A stretch of 60,089 bases of DNA from Castellaniella caeni NBRC 101664. Lineage in GTDB: Bacteria > Pseudomonadota > Gammaproteobacteria > Burkholderiales > Burkholderiaceae_B. Below are positions 53,240 to 60,089 of the stretch, piece after piece. Under the pieces are notes generated by a model. That model did no database searches. It worked only from the letters and a program-made list of their open reading frames with translations, and was not told the DNA's origin. The position numbers and the translations under genes are program-made. The stretch lies in NCBI RefSeq assembly GCF_001592225.1, contig NZ_BCWN01000024.1:1-60089 (forward strand). Direction: 5' to 3'. Positions within the stretch are counted from its first letter, which is position 1, and the number at the start of each line of letters is the position of its first letter.

Positions 53240-54409
53240 GGACGGGTCGGGCTCGGGGCCGCCCTGCGACCAGATCCTGACGCAATCGCGCCCGGCGGTC
53301 TTGGCGGCGTACAAGGCCTGATCGGCCCGCGCCAGCAGGCGGTCGAGATCGTAGCCTACGTCGCGCGAGCAGGACACGCCGACGCTCACCGTCAGCGGGC
53401 ACGGAAAACGCGCGGCCTGCCCGGCCAGGCGATAACGGATGCGTGCGGCAAGATCTTGTGCCCCCAGGGGGCCCAGATTGGCGGTGACGACCACGAACTC
53501 TTCGCCCCCCAGGCGCGCGCAGAGATCACCTTCGCGGGCGGTCTGCAGCAGCACCTGGGCAAAGCGGACGAGCACCCGGTCGCCCGCTTCGTGGCCGTGC
53601 CGGTCGTTGACCTGCTTGAACCAGTCGAGATCGCACATGAGCAGGGACACCTCGCCGCCTTCCTGGTGCGTCTGTTCGAGCAGCGCCGCGCCCTGCTCGA
53701 ACAGGGCACGCCGGTTGGGCAGGCTGGTCAGCGTATCGTGCAAGGCCGCATGACGGTATTTTTGCTCGGCCCGCGCACGCACCAGCATCAGGATGCCGAA
53801 CGCCAGGCAGATCGAAAAAAACAGCCCTTCGACCATGACCAGGGAAAAATCAGGCCAGCTCTGCCACAGCGCCCCTTTCAGGGGTATGGGCAACGCCCGC
53901 CAGAAGTAGAACACGGCGTGTTCGCCCAGGAACACCAGCACCGGCGTGACAGTGACGGGATCGCGGCGCCATTCGGGCCAGATGGCCAGCAGTCCCGCCA
54001 CGAGATACCCCAGGGAGAGCGCGGAATACGCGACCACCCGCCACTGGGGCTCGGCCAGAAAAAAGGGCCACTGGCACAGTGCCAGCCAGACCAGGCCCCC
54101 CAGCCCCAGCCAGCGCCAGGGCGCGGGACGCCCACGAAACACCCGCAAGCTGACCCACAGACAAGCATGGCTGGTGATGAGAAGGAAGTTGGCAAGAACG
54201 ATCGAGAAGGCGAACAGCCCGGGGCGCGTGCGCACCACCCCCAGCAAAAAGCCCAGGCAGGCCATCCACATGCCCGCAGCCGTCCAGAGCAAGGGGCGGT
54301 CGCGTTGTCCCTGGAAGGCCGCCAGACAGGTGAGGCAGCCCAGCATGAACAGTACGAAGGCTTCTACCACCAGGAGCGTGCCAGGGTCGAGATTCAACAA
54401 AACAGCCAT
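53180..54409 (-). CDS. membrane GGDEF diguanylate cyclase
   Basis: A 409-residue protein starting MAVLLNLDPGTLLVVEAF; in-frame upstream codons to 54514 lack membrane or family character. About six membrane helices (residues 10-205) of an MHYT/7TM-like sensor precede a GGDEF domain with LTSLPNRRALFEQG, CDLDWFKQVNDRHGHEAGD and GGEEF at about 299-303. REGD upstream is an intact RxxD inhibitory site. The ligand is unknown. The 3' end overlaps ung by 60 bases. Confidence 0.9.
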   Translation of the reverse strand: MAVLLNLDPGTLLVVEAFVLFMLGCLTCLAAFQGQRDRPLLWTAAGMWMACLGFLLGVVRTRPGLFAFSIVLANFLLITSHACLWVSLRVFRGRPAPWRWLGLGGLVWLALCQWPFFLAEPQWRVVAYSALSLGYLVAGLLAIWPEWRRDPVTVTPVLVFLGEHAVFYFWRALPIPLKGALWQSWPDFSLVMVEGLFFSICLAFGILMLVRARAEQKYRHAALHDTLTSLPNRRALFEQGAALLEQTHQEGGEVSLLMCDLDWFKQVNDRHGHEAGDRVLVRFAQVLLQTAREGDLCARLGGEEFVVVTANLGPLGAQDLAARIRYRLAGQAARFPCPLTVSVGVSCSRDVGYDLDRLLARADQALYAAKTAGRDCVRIWSQGGPEPDPSSTPVSRSRLGRFPEHPVDA

Positions 54410-54602
54410 GTGCGGACCATCAGCAAGCCAGATCAGACAAATGACATAGTATTGCAGAGTTGAAACACTTCGTACTAGCTGTTTGACGACGTGAACGCGG
54501 CGCCACGCGACCATGGCCCGGCAGCCGGTGGTGCGGGCACTTACAATACGCTCGTCATGCCCTCATCCGCAGACCGCCCCCACCGGATTTCCCGCCCGCA
54601 CC

Positions 54603-55322
54603 ATGCCTCGATCCAGCCCCGCCACGTTTTCGATTCCCAGCCTGACCGCGCCGGTCGCCATGGGCTACATCCCCCTGGGCGCCGTGTTCGGTTTTCTCTT
54701 CGTACAGGCGGGCGGCGCCGCCTGGCTGGCCATTGCCGCCAGCCTGCTCGTCTATGCCGGGGCGGCGCAATTCATGATGGTGCCCATGCTGGCCGCGGGG
54801 CTGCCCGTGAGCGCCATCGTCCTGGCCACGGTCGTTCTCAACCTGCGCCACGTTTTCTATGGCCTGTCGCTGCTCAACCACATGCCCGCCTCCCGCTGGC
54901 GGCGCTGGTACAGCATCTTCGCACTGACCGACGAAACCTATTCCGTGCTGACCGCGCTGCCCGTGCAGCAGCGCACGCGGCACATGGCCCTGGTCTGCGC
55001 CCTGAACCAGGGCTGGTGGGTGCTGGGCACCCTGCTCGGGGCGGCGCTCGGCGCGCGCGTACAGATCAGTTTCGCCGGGCTCGACTTCGTCCTGGCGGCG
55101 CTCTTTGCTGTGCTCACCATCGAACAATGGCGCGCGCGCCGCGACCTGCTGCCCGTCTGGGTGGCGCTGGGCGCCTACGCCCTGGCCCTGCTGGTGTTCC
55201 CCCGGCAAGCCCTGGCCCTGGCCATCGGCCTGAGCGTGCTGGCGGCGGCCCTGCGGCCCGCGCCAGCCCAGCCCGCCACCACGTCCCACGCGCCGACGCG
55301 CACAGGCAAGCCCCATGACTGA
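54603..55322 (+). CDS. azlC: AzlC-family branched-chain amino acid exporter, large subunit
   Basis: Inner-membrane permease, 239 residues from MPRSSPATFSIPSL; an in-frame ATG at 54513 would add 30 residues without family similarity. The AzlC core shows SLLVYAGAAQFMMVPMLAAG and VVLNLRHVFYGLSLL, plus FALTDETYSVL, all characteristic. It overlaps azlD by 8 bases; the AzlCD pair exports branched-chain or related amino acids. Confidence 0.93.
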   Translation: MPRSSPATFSIPSLTAPVAMGYIPLGAVFGFLFVQAGGAAWLAIAASLLVYAGAAQFMMVPMLAAGLPVSAIVLATVVLNLRHVFYGLSLLNHMPASRWRRWYSIFALTDETYSVLTALPVQQRTRHMALVCALNQGWWVLGTLLGAALGARVQISFAGLDFVLAALFAVLTIEQWRARRDLLPVWVALGAYALALLVFPRQALALAIGLSVLAAALRPAPAQPATTSHAPTRTGKPHD

Positions 55323-55635
55323 CACCGATTACGTCCTCATCACGATCCTGCTCATGGGCGCCGTCACGCTGGGCCTGCGCGCCCTACCCTTCATCGCGGG
55401 TCACTGGCTGCGGCGCCACGCGCTGGTGCAAAAGCTGGGCGACACGCTGCCCCTGTCGATCATGGTGCTGTTGCTGGTCGATACGCTGGCGGGCCAGGCG
55501 CGCCAGCACGCCTTCGGCCCCTGGCCAGAGCTGCTGGCGGTCGCCGTCGTGATGCTGCTGCAATGGCGCACGCGCCAGACGCTGCTGAGCATCGTGGCGG
55601 GCACGGCGCTGTACATGGTGCTGCGCGCCCTGTAG
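55315..55635 (+). CDS. azlD: AzlD-family branched-chain amino acid exporter, small subunit
   Basis: A 106-residue partner of AzlC with three to four membrane helices; TLGLRALPFIAGHWLRRH and the PLSIMVLLLVDTLA segment fit the family. It starts within the last codons of azlC, so the subunits are translated together. Confidence 0.92.
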   Translation: MTDTDYVLITILLMGAVTLGLRALPFIAGHWLRRHALVQKLGDTLPLSIMVLLLVDTLAGQARQHAFGPWPELLAVAVVMLLQWRTRQTLLSIVAGTALYMVLRAL

Positions 55636-55696
55636 CGGGTGCCGCGCACCGACAACGCCTACAATCAAGGTCTCGTTTCACGCACCAGGATTCCCT

Positions 55697-56179
55697 ATGC
55701 CCAGCTTTGACGTGGTCTCTGAAGTAGACAAGCACGAACTCAGCAACGCGGTTGACCAGGCCAATCGCGAACTCGCCACACGGTTTGATTTCAAGGGCAC
55801 CGAGGCCAAGTTCGAACTGGACGGCTACGTGGTCAACCAATCGGCGCCCAGCGCCTTCCAGCTCAAGCAGATGCTGGACATCCTGCGCGGGCGCCTGGCG
55901 GCGCGCGGCATCGACGTGCGCTGCCTCGAACTGGCCGACCCGCTCGAAAACCTGGGCGGCGCCCGCCAGAAAGTGACCATCCGCCAGGGCATCGAGCAGG
56001 CCACGTCCAAGAAGCTGATTGCCGCCATCAAACAGGCCAAGATCAAGGTCGAGACGCAGATCAACGGCGACAAGCTGCGCGTCTCGGGCAAGAAACGCGA
56101 CGACCTGCAGGCCGCCATTGCCCTGCTGCGCAAGACCGACGTCGATCTGCCCCTGCAGTACCAGAACTTCCGCGACTGA
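55697..56179 (+). CDS. yajQ: YajQ/UPF0234 nucleotide-binding protein
   Basis: A 160-residue cytoplasmic protein with two ferredoxin-like repeats; MPSFDVVSEVDKHELSNAVD, TRFDFKGTEA, and VRVSGKKRDDLQ-type sequence (LRVSGKKRDDLQA) are the conserved blocks. Members bind nucleotides, and some act as c-di-GMP effectors working with LysR-type regulators, which is relevant given three GGDEF genes in this window. It stands alone after azlD with a hairpin downstream. Confidence 0.94.
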   Translation: MPSFDVVSEVDKHELSNAVDQANRELATRFDFKGTEAKFELDGYVVNQSAPSAFQLKQMLDILRGRLAARGIDVRCLELADPLENLGGARQKVTIRQGIEQATSKKLIAAIKQAKIKVETQINGDKLRVSGKKRDDLQAAIALLRKTDVDLPLQYQNFRD

Positions 56180-56215
56180 GCACCTGCGCGCCCGCGCCGC
56201 TTGCCCACCCTGGGC

Positions 56216-56238
56216 CTGGCTGCCCGCCAGGCAGCCGG
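56216..56238. terminator. hairpin between convergent yajQ and oxidoreductase genes
   Basis: CTGGCTGCC pairs with GGCAGCCGG (one G-T pair) around a 5-base loop in the 88-base convergent gap; a possible shared terminator without a T tract. Confidence 0.5.
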
Positions 56239-56267
56239 ACGGGCGTCGGCCCCGGGGCAGCCCCGCG

Positions 56268-57530
56268 TCAGCAGGCGGGCACGTCGTCGGGCGGCGGCGT
56301 TTGCACCGTGGGGGCCGCCGCCTGCAGGATGTCCGCCGGATTGCGGTTCAGCGGCGGGTAGATGCGTTCGCCATTGATGAGCCGCTTGGTGCGCTTGGCC
56401 TGCGCGCCCTGCGCCACCAGCACACGGTCGCGCGTCTGCGTGTAGACCGCGCCCCACGGGCCGAGATCGACGATGGTGGTGTACCAGTCGATGTTCAGCG
56501 GCAGCAGGGGTTCACCCAGCAGGTCGGCGGCCACGTTGTGGCCGGCGTAGCGCCCCATGGGGCGGCCATACTGACAGGACATGATCGAGGGCTGTTTGCC
56601 ATCGATGAGGCTGCGGGCGCTGTCGCCCGCGGCGAAGACGTCGTCCACCCCACGCACCCGCAAGCAGTGATCCACCCGCAGGCGGCCCAGTTCGTCGTGC
56701 TCCGCGGGGATTTGCGCGGTCAGCGCGTTGGCCCGCATGCCGCCGCACCAGATCACCGTGGACGCCGCAATGTGTTCGCCACCGACGAGATCGACCCCAT
56801 TGACCGTGACCCCCGCCACCTGCGCATCGGGCCGCAACTCGACGCCCAACGCGCCCATGGCCGTTTCGATGACCGGCTGGGCCTCGCCCATGGCCTGGGC
56901 GATCTTGGGCGTGCGATCCATGAGGACGACGCGCACCTGGGCGGGGTCGCCCGCCAGCGCGGCCAGACGGCCCGGCAGCTCGGCGGCGATTTCGGTGCCG
57001 GTGAGCCCGGCGCCGATCACCACCGCCGTATAGCGCCCCGCCGATGCGGGCCGGGACGGCAGCGCGGCCAGATGCTCGCGCAGCCGCACGGCCCCCTCGT
57101 AGGTGTCAACATCCAGGGCATGCTCGGCCAGGCCGGGGATGGGCGGGTGCACGAGCGCACTGCCCAGGGCAAAGACCAGCCGGGTGTAGCCAAGCGTCCG
57201 GGTGCCACCGTCGGCCGACTGCACCTCGACCTGCCGCTGCGCCACGTCGATGTGGGTGACGGTGGCCTGCAGCCACTTCACGCCGATGGGGTCGAGCACG
57301 TCGGCCAGCGGCACCTTGGTGACGTCGAGATCGGCTTCGTAGTTGCGCACCCGGATGCTGTGGAAGGGCCGCGCGTTGACGACCAGCACTTCGACGGGGC
57401 CGTGCGGATGCGTGGTGCCCGCCAGCAGGCGCGCGGCGCCCACGGCAGCCCACAAGCCCGCAAAACCTGCGCCAAGAACCAGGATGCGCGACGCCGAAGC
57501 CTGCGCATCGTCACGAGTGGAACGGGACAT
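56268..57530 (-). CDS. NDH-2-like FAD-dependent pyridine nucleotide oxidoreductase
   Basis: A 420-residue flavoprotein of the type II NADH dehydrogenase superfamily. FAD-binding RILVLGAGFAGLWAA is near residue 15, the NAD-binding AVVIGAGLTGTEIAAEL near 170, and the C-terminal FAD contact GVDDVFAAGDSA near 295. It would pass electrons from NAD(P)H to quinone or another acceptor at the membrane face. Length and lack of membrane helices fit NDH-2, but the sequence is divergent enough that a specialised reductase is possible. Confidence 0.88.
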   Translation of the reverse strand: MSRSTRDDAQASASRILVLGAGFAGLWAAVGAARLLAGTTHPHGPVEVLVVNARPFHSIRVRNYEADLDVTKVPLADVLDPIGVKWLQATVTHIDVAQRQVEVQSADGGTRTLGYTRLVFALGSALVHPPIPGLAEHALDVDTYEGAVRLREHLAALPSRPASAGRYTAVVIGAGLTGTEIAAELPGRLAALAGDPAQVRVVLMDRTPKIAQAMGEAQPVIETAMGALGVELRPDAQVAGVTVNGVDLVGGEHIAASTVIWCGGMRANALTAQIPAEHDELGRLRVDHCLRVRGVDDVFAAGDSARSLIDGKQPSIMSCQYGRPMGRYAGHNVAADLLGEPLLPLNIDWYTTIVDLGPWGAVYTQTRDRVLVAQGAQAKRTKRLINGERIYPPLNRNPADILQAAAPTVQTPPPDDVPAC

Positions 57531-57721
57531 GATGCACGCCTGAAAAAGTAGACGTGGTTCATTGTAGACCTGTCGATCCGACGCGGCGGCGGGGTGGCGG
57601 ATACCCCTGCTGCCACCAGCGCCACGCCGCCCGGCACCCGTCTTCCGACCTATACTGTCTGCAACGTTCCGCCCGAGAACGACGCGAACACGTGATCGAC
57701 TTCATTGAAAAGAGGCAAGCC

Positions 57722-58432
57722 ATGACGACTTATGATGTCAAGCTCATCAGCAAGCGGGAAGTTGCTGAAGGCACAATGGAATTCACGCTGGAAAAACCCG
57801 CGGATCTCACCATCCGCGCCGGGCAGTTCTGCGACGTCAAGCTCCCCAGCCCCGAGGGCACCCCGAAGCACGACGCCATCCACGGTTTTTCCTTCGTCAA
57901 TGCAGCCTTCGAGCCGCACGTCGTCGTGGCCACCCGCATGCGCGGCACGCCCTTCAAAGAAGCCTTCAAGAAAACACCGGACGGCACGATGCTCAAGCTC
58001 ATCGCGCCGTTTGGCGACTTCACCCTGCACAAGAACGAAGCCATCCCCGCCGTCTTCATCATCGGCGGCATCGGCATCACGCCGGTGCGCAGCATGGTGG
58101 TGCAAGCATTGCACGACAAAACCGCGCACCAGATGACGCTCATCTATGCCAACCGCACCCGGGCGCAGGCCGCGTACACCGACGAATTCACGCAGCTGGC
58201 CGCGCAGCACGCCAACTTCACCTTCGTGCCGGTCTACACCGACGAACAGGTGTCCGGGGCCGAGCACGGGCGCGTCAACGCCGACATCGTCCGGCGCCAC
58301 GTGTCCAAGCTCGACACGTCGCGCTTCTATCTCTCCGGCCCCGAGGGCATGGTGAAAGCCATGCGCGCGCTGCTGGTCGAGATCGGTGCCGACGAAGACA
58401 ACATCCGCACCGAAGAATTCGAAGGCTACTGA
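57722..58432 (+). CDS. ferredoxin-NADP reductase-like FAD/NAD-binding protein
   Basis: A 236-residue two-domain FNR-fold flavoprotein without its own iron-sulfur domain. MTTYDVKLISKREVAEGTM begins the FAD barrel; HGFSFVNA stands where the usual RxYS FAD motif is found; the nucleotide domain has FIIGGIGITPVRSMV and the C-terminal FYLSGPEGMVKAM. It likely shuttles electrons between NAD(P)H and a separate acceptor. It is divergent from the NDH-2-like gene across 191 bases, where TATACT at 57651-57656 is a possible -10 box. Confidence 0.88.
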   Translation: MTTYDVKLISKREVAEGTMEFTLEKPADLTIRAGQFCDVKLPSPEGTPKHDAIHGFSFVNAAFEPHVVVATRMRGTPFKEAFKKTPDGTMLKLIAPFGDFTLHKNEAIPAVFIIGGIGITPVRSMVVQALHDKTAHQMTLIYANRTRAQAAYTDEFTQLAAQHANFTFVPVYTDEQVSGAEHGRVNADIVRRHVSKLDTSRFYLSGPEGMVKAMRALLVEIGADEDNIRTEEFEGY

Positions 58433-58518
58433 GCCACACGCGCCCGGCAACCCGCTCGCCCGTCCCGGCGGCGCGGGGGGCGGCGCGGCAGGCTCCGGGC
58501 TCACAAGCACACGTCACC

Positions 58519-59280
58519 ATGAAAATCGGCTTACTGCAATGCGACGACGTCGCGCCCGCCCTCATCGAGCGGCACGGCAACTACCCGGACATGATCCAGG
58601 CCCTGCTGCGGGCGGTTGACCCGCGCACCGAATTCCAGGTTTTCGCCTGCCACCAGGGCCAGATGCCGGATCGCACCGAAGGCTTCGACGGCTGGATCAC
58701 CACCGGCTCAAAATGCGGCGCCAACGACGACGCCGACTGGATCGAATACCTGGCCACCTTTATCCGTACGCTGGCACAGGCGCGCCGTCCGCTGGTGGGC
58801 ATCTGCTTCGGCCACCAGCTGATGGCCAAGGCGCTGGGCGGCCAGGTCGAGCGCAGCCCGCTGGGCTGGGGCCTGGGGGCCTACACGACCACCATCGAAC
58901 AGCAAGAGCCCTGGATGAGCCCCTGGGAATCCGACCAGCTGCAGCTGCTGGCCAGCCACCAGGATCAGGTCGCCGAACTACCACCCCAAGGGCGCGTGCT
59001 GGCGCGCAACGGTTTTTGCCCCATCTACATGATGCAGGTGGGCGACACCTGCCTGGGCCTGCAAGGCCACCCCGAATTCACTCGCGCCTACCTCGAAGAC
59101 CTCGTCCTGCTGCGCCAGGACCGGATCTCCCACGAGCGTCGGCAGGCGGCCCTGCACAGCCTCAGGCTGCCCGTGGACAACCTGGTCATGGGCAACTGGA
59201 TACTCAATTTCTTCCGCCACCTGCGGCACCTGCCGCATCCGGCCCAGGCCGCCCACACGGCGCAGACCCCCGGGGTTTGA
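58519..59280 (+). CDS. class I glutamine amidotransferase-like protein
   Basis: A 253-residue stand-alone GATase1 domain of the GuaA-like type. The catalytic Cys96 is in VGICFGHQLMA; the His-Glu pair is in LQGHPEF. SHQDQVAELP is the usual loop. Such proteins are annotated as GMP synthase-like or gamma-glutamyl hydrolases (for example for gamma-glutamyl-putrescine), but no partner gene is adjacent, so the substrate is unknown. Confidence 0.88.
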   Translation: MKIGLLQCDDVAPALIERHGNYPDMIQALLRAVDPRTEFQVFACHQGQMPDRTEGFDGWITTGSKCGANDDADWIEYLATFIRTLAQARRPLVGICFGHQLMAKALGGQVERSPLGWGLGAYTTTIEQQEPWMSPWESDQLQLLASHQDQVAELPPQGRVLARNGFCPIYMMQVGDTCLGLQGHPEFTRAYLEDLVLLRQDRISHERRQAALHSLRLPVDNLVMGNWILNFFRHLRHLPHPAQAAHTAQTPGV

Positions 59281-59292
59281 CGCGCGCCCCGT

Positions 59293-60033
59293 GTGCTGCG
59301 CGGCGGCTTCGCCGCGGCCCTGCTGGGCCTGGTCTCCCTGTCGGGGGCGGCGCAGGCCGATGATCGCGTCACGCTGGGCGTCGGCGTATCGGCCATGCCA
59401 CGCTACGAAGGGGCGGACGAATACAAGGGCCGCACCATCCCCATCGTCAACGCGCAAATCGGCCGCTTCTACGCCCGCACCGAAGACGGCATCGGCTTCA
59501 ACTTCGTGCAGACGCAAAACTTCACCCTGAGCGCGGGTGCCAACATGATGTGGGGCTATGGCGGAGACGACGTTCCGCCCGGCATCGGTGGCCTGTCCGA
59601 CGCCATCGGCGCGCGCCTGGGCTTGTCCACCAACCTCGGCGGCTTCGTCTTCGGTGTCGCGGCCACCCAGGCCGTCACGCACCGCGACCGCGGCCTGCTG
59701 ATCAACACCCGGGTGTCGTACCCCTACGCCCTGAGCGACCGCGTCCGCGTCACACCCAGCGTGGGCGCCAACTGGGCCAACGAAAAGTACATGGACAGCT
59801 ACTTCGGCATCAACGGCACCCAGTCGCGCCGCTCGGGGTTGGCGCAATACCACCCGGATTCGGGCGTCAAGGACGTCTCGGCCCGAGTCAGCCTCAGTTA
59901 TGCCGCCAGCGAACGCTTCAGCCTGACCAGCCTGGTGGGCACCAGCCGCCTGGTGGGCGAAGCGGCCGACAGCCCGATGGTGCGGCAAAAGACGCAGTTC
60001 CAGACCCTGCTGGGCGGCAGCTACACGTTCTGA
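59293..60033 (+). CDS. MipA/OmpV-family outer-membrane protein
   Basis: A 246-residue outer-membrane beta-barrel. The GTG at 59293 starts a signal peptide (LRGGFAAALLGLVSLSGAAQA, cleavage near residue 22), then the family opening VTLGVGVSAMPRYEGADEY. Alternating strand patterns and the terminal Phe (GGSYTF) fit an OMP. MipA proteins scaffold murein synthesis in E. coli, while OmpV types act as porins or adhesins. The ribosome site before the GTG is weak, so the start is provisional. Bases 60034-60089 show nothing. Confidence 0.88.
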   Translation: MLRGGFAAALLGLVSLSGAAQADDRVTLGVGVSAMPRYEGADEYKGRTIPIVNAQIGRFYARTEDGIGFNFVQTQNFTLSAGANMMWGYGGDDVPPGIGGLSDAIGARLGLSTNLGGFVFGVAATQAVTHRDRGLLINTRVSYPYALSDRVRVTPSVGANWANEKYMDSYFGINGTQSRRSGLAQYHPDSGVKDVSARVSLSYAASERFSLTSLVGTSRLVGEAADSPMVRQKTQFQTLLGGSYTF

Positions 60034-60089
60034 TCCGCGCATCCGCCGCACGCCCTTTGAACGGCTGCGAAAAGGCGGGGTTTACCACA

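Overview
The window is a contiguous, high-GC, gene-dense bacterial chromosome segment. Gene order (queA-tgt-yajC-secD-secF; miaB-ybeZ-ybeY-corC-lnt), the tRNA set, a phasin with a PhaR-type box, and a lipid A amino-sugar locus resembling the Bordetella lgm genes point to a betaproteobacterium of the order Burkholderiales, probably Alcaligenaceae-like. No rRNA, prophage, insertion sequence or CRISPR array is visible. This assignment is inference from gene content.

Layout. 0.1-5.7 kb: queuosine tRNA modification (queA, tgt) and the Sec accessory genes (yajC, secD, secF), closed by a strong terminator that includes the secF stop codon. 5.7-6.6 kb: a 64-bp direct repeat and a parDE toxin-antitoxin pair with a recognisable promoter/operator. 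6.6-12.2 kb: the miaB-ybeZ-ybeY-corC-lnt run, almost all genes overlapping. 12.3-15.2 kb: a membrane PAS-PAS-GGDEF-EAL protein with a degenerate EAL site. 15.3-21.9 kb: a LysR-controlled operon with a complete polar amino acid ABC importer, a ureohydrolase inserted between its permease and ATPase genes, and an aspartase-family lyase at the end. 21.9-23.3 kb: L-asparaginase and a three-tRNA operon (Ala-Glu-Asp). 23.3-29.6 kb: a full biotin set, bioA divergent from bioF-C-D-B, plus an EamA transporter. 29.5-35.7 kb: an MFS transporter and a molybdopterin cofactor cluster (moaC-moaD-moaE-moaB-moeA converging on moaA-mobA). 35.8-40.6 kb: a UspA protein and a lipid A glycan-modification locus (deacetylase fusion, GtrA, ArnT-like, GT2). 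40.6-43.0 kb: a nitric oxide response operon (group III truncated haemoglobin, nnrS, nsrR) with a candidate NsrR operator over its -10 box. 43.0-47.4 kb: phasin-like protein, serA, and a 7TM-DISM diguanylate cyclase. 47.7-52.5 kb: full-length ovoA and a second amino acid ABC importer of cystine-binding type. 52.5-60 kb: ung, a third GGDEF protein, azlCD, yajQ, an NDH-2-like oxidoreductase, a ferredoxin-NADP reductase-like flavoprotein, a glutamine amidotransferase and a MipA/OmpV outer-membrane protein.

How the parts fit. The most promising candidate for an undescribed system is the 15.3-20.9 kb operon. Import of a polar guanidino compound, hydrolysis to urea plus an amino acid, and deamination by an aspartase relative would be a coherent catabolic route; guanidinosuccinate (giving urea plus aspartate, then fumarate plus ammonia) is the simplest substrate that uses every gene. 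Both enzymes carry unusual residues near their active sites. A second candidate is the amino-sugar locus, whose ChbG/HpnK-type deacetylase is fused in frame to a TIGR01244/DUF442 Cys-Arg phosphatase-like domain that also has its own internal Shine-Dalgarno and Met. Three GGDEF proteins with different regulatory features, together with YajQ, indicate c-di-GMP signalling. All functional statements come from reading motifs and context; no database search was run.
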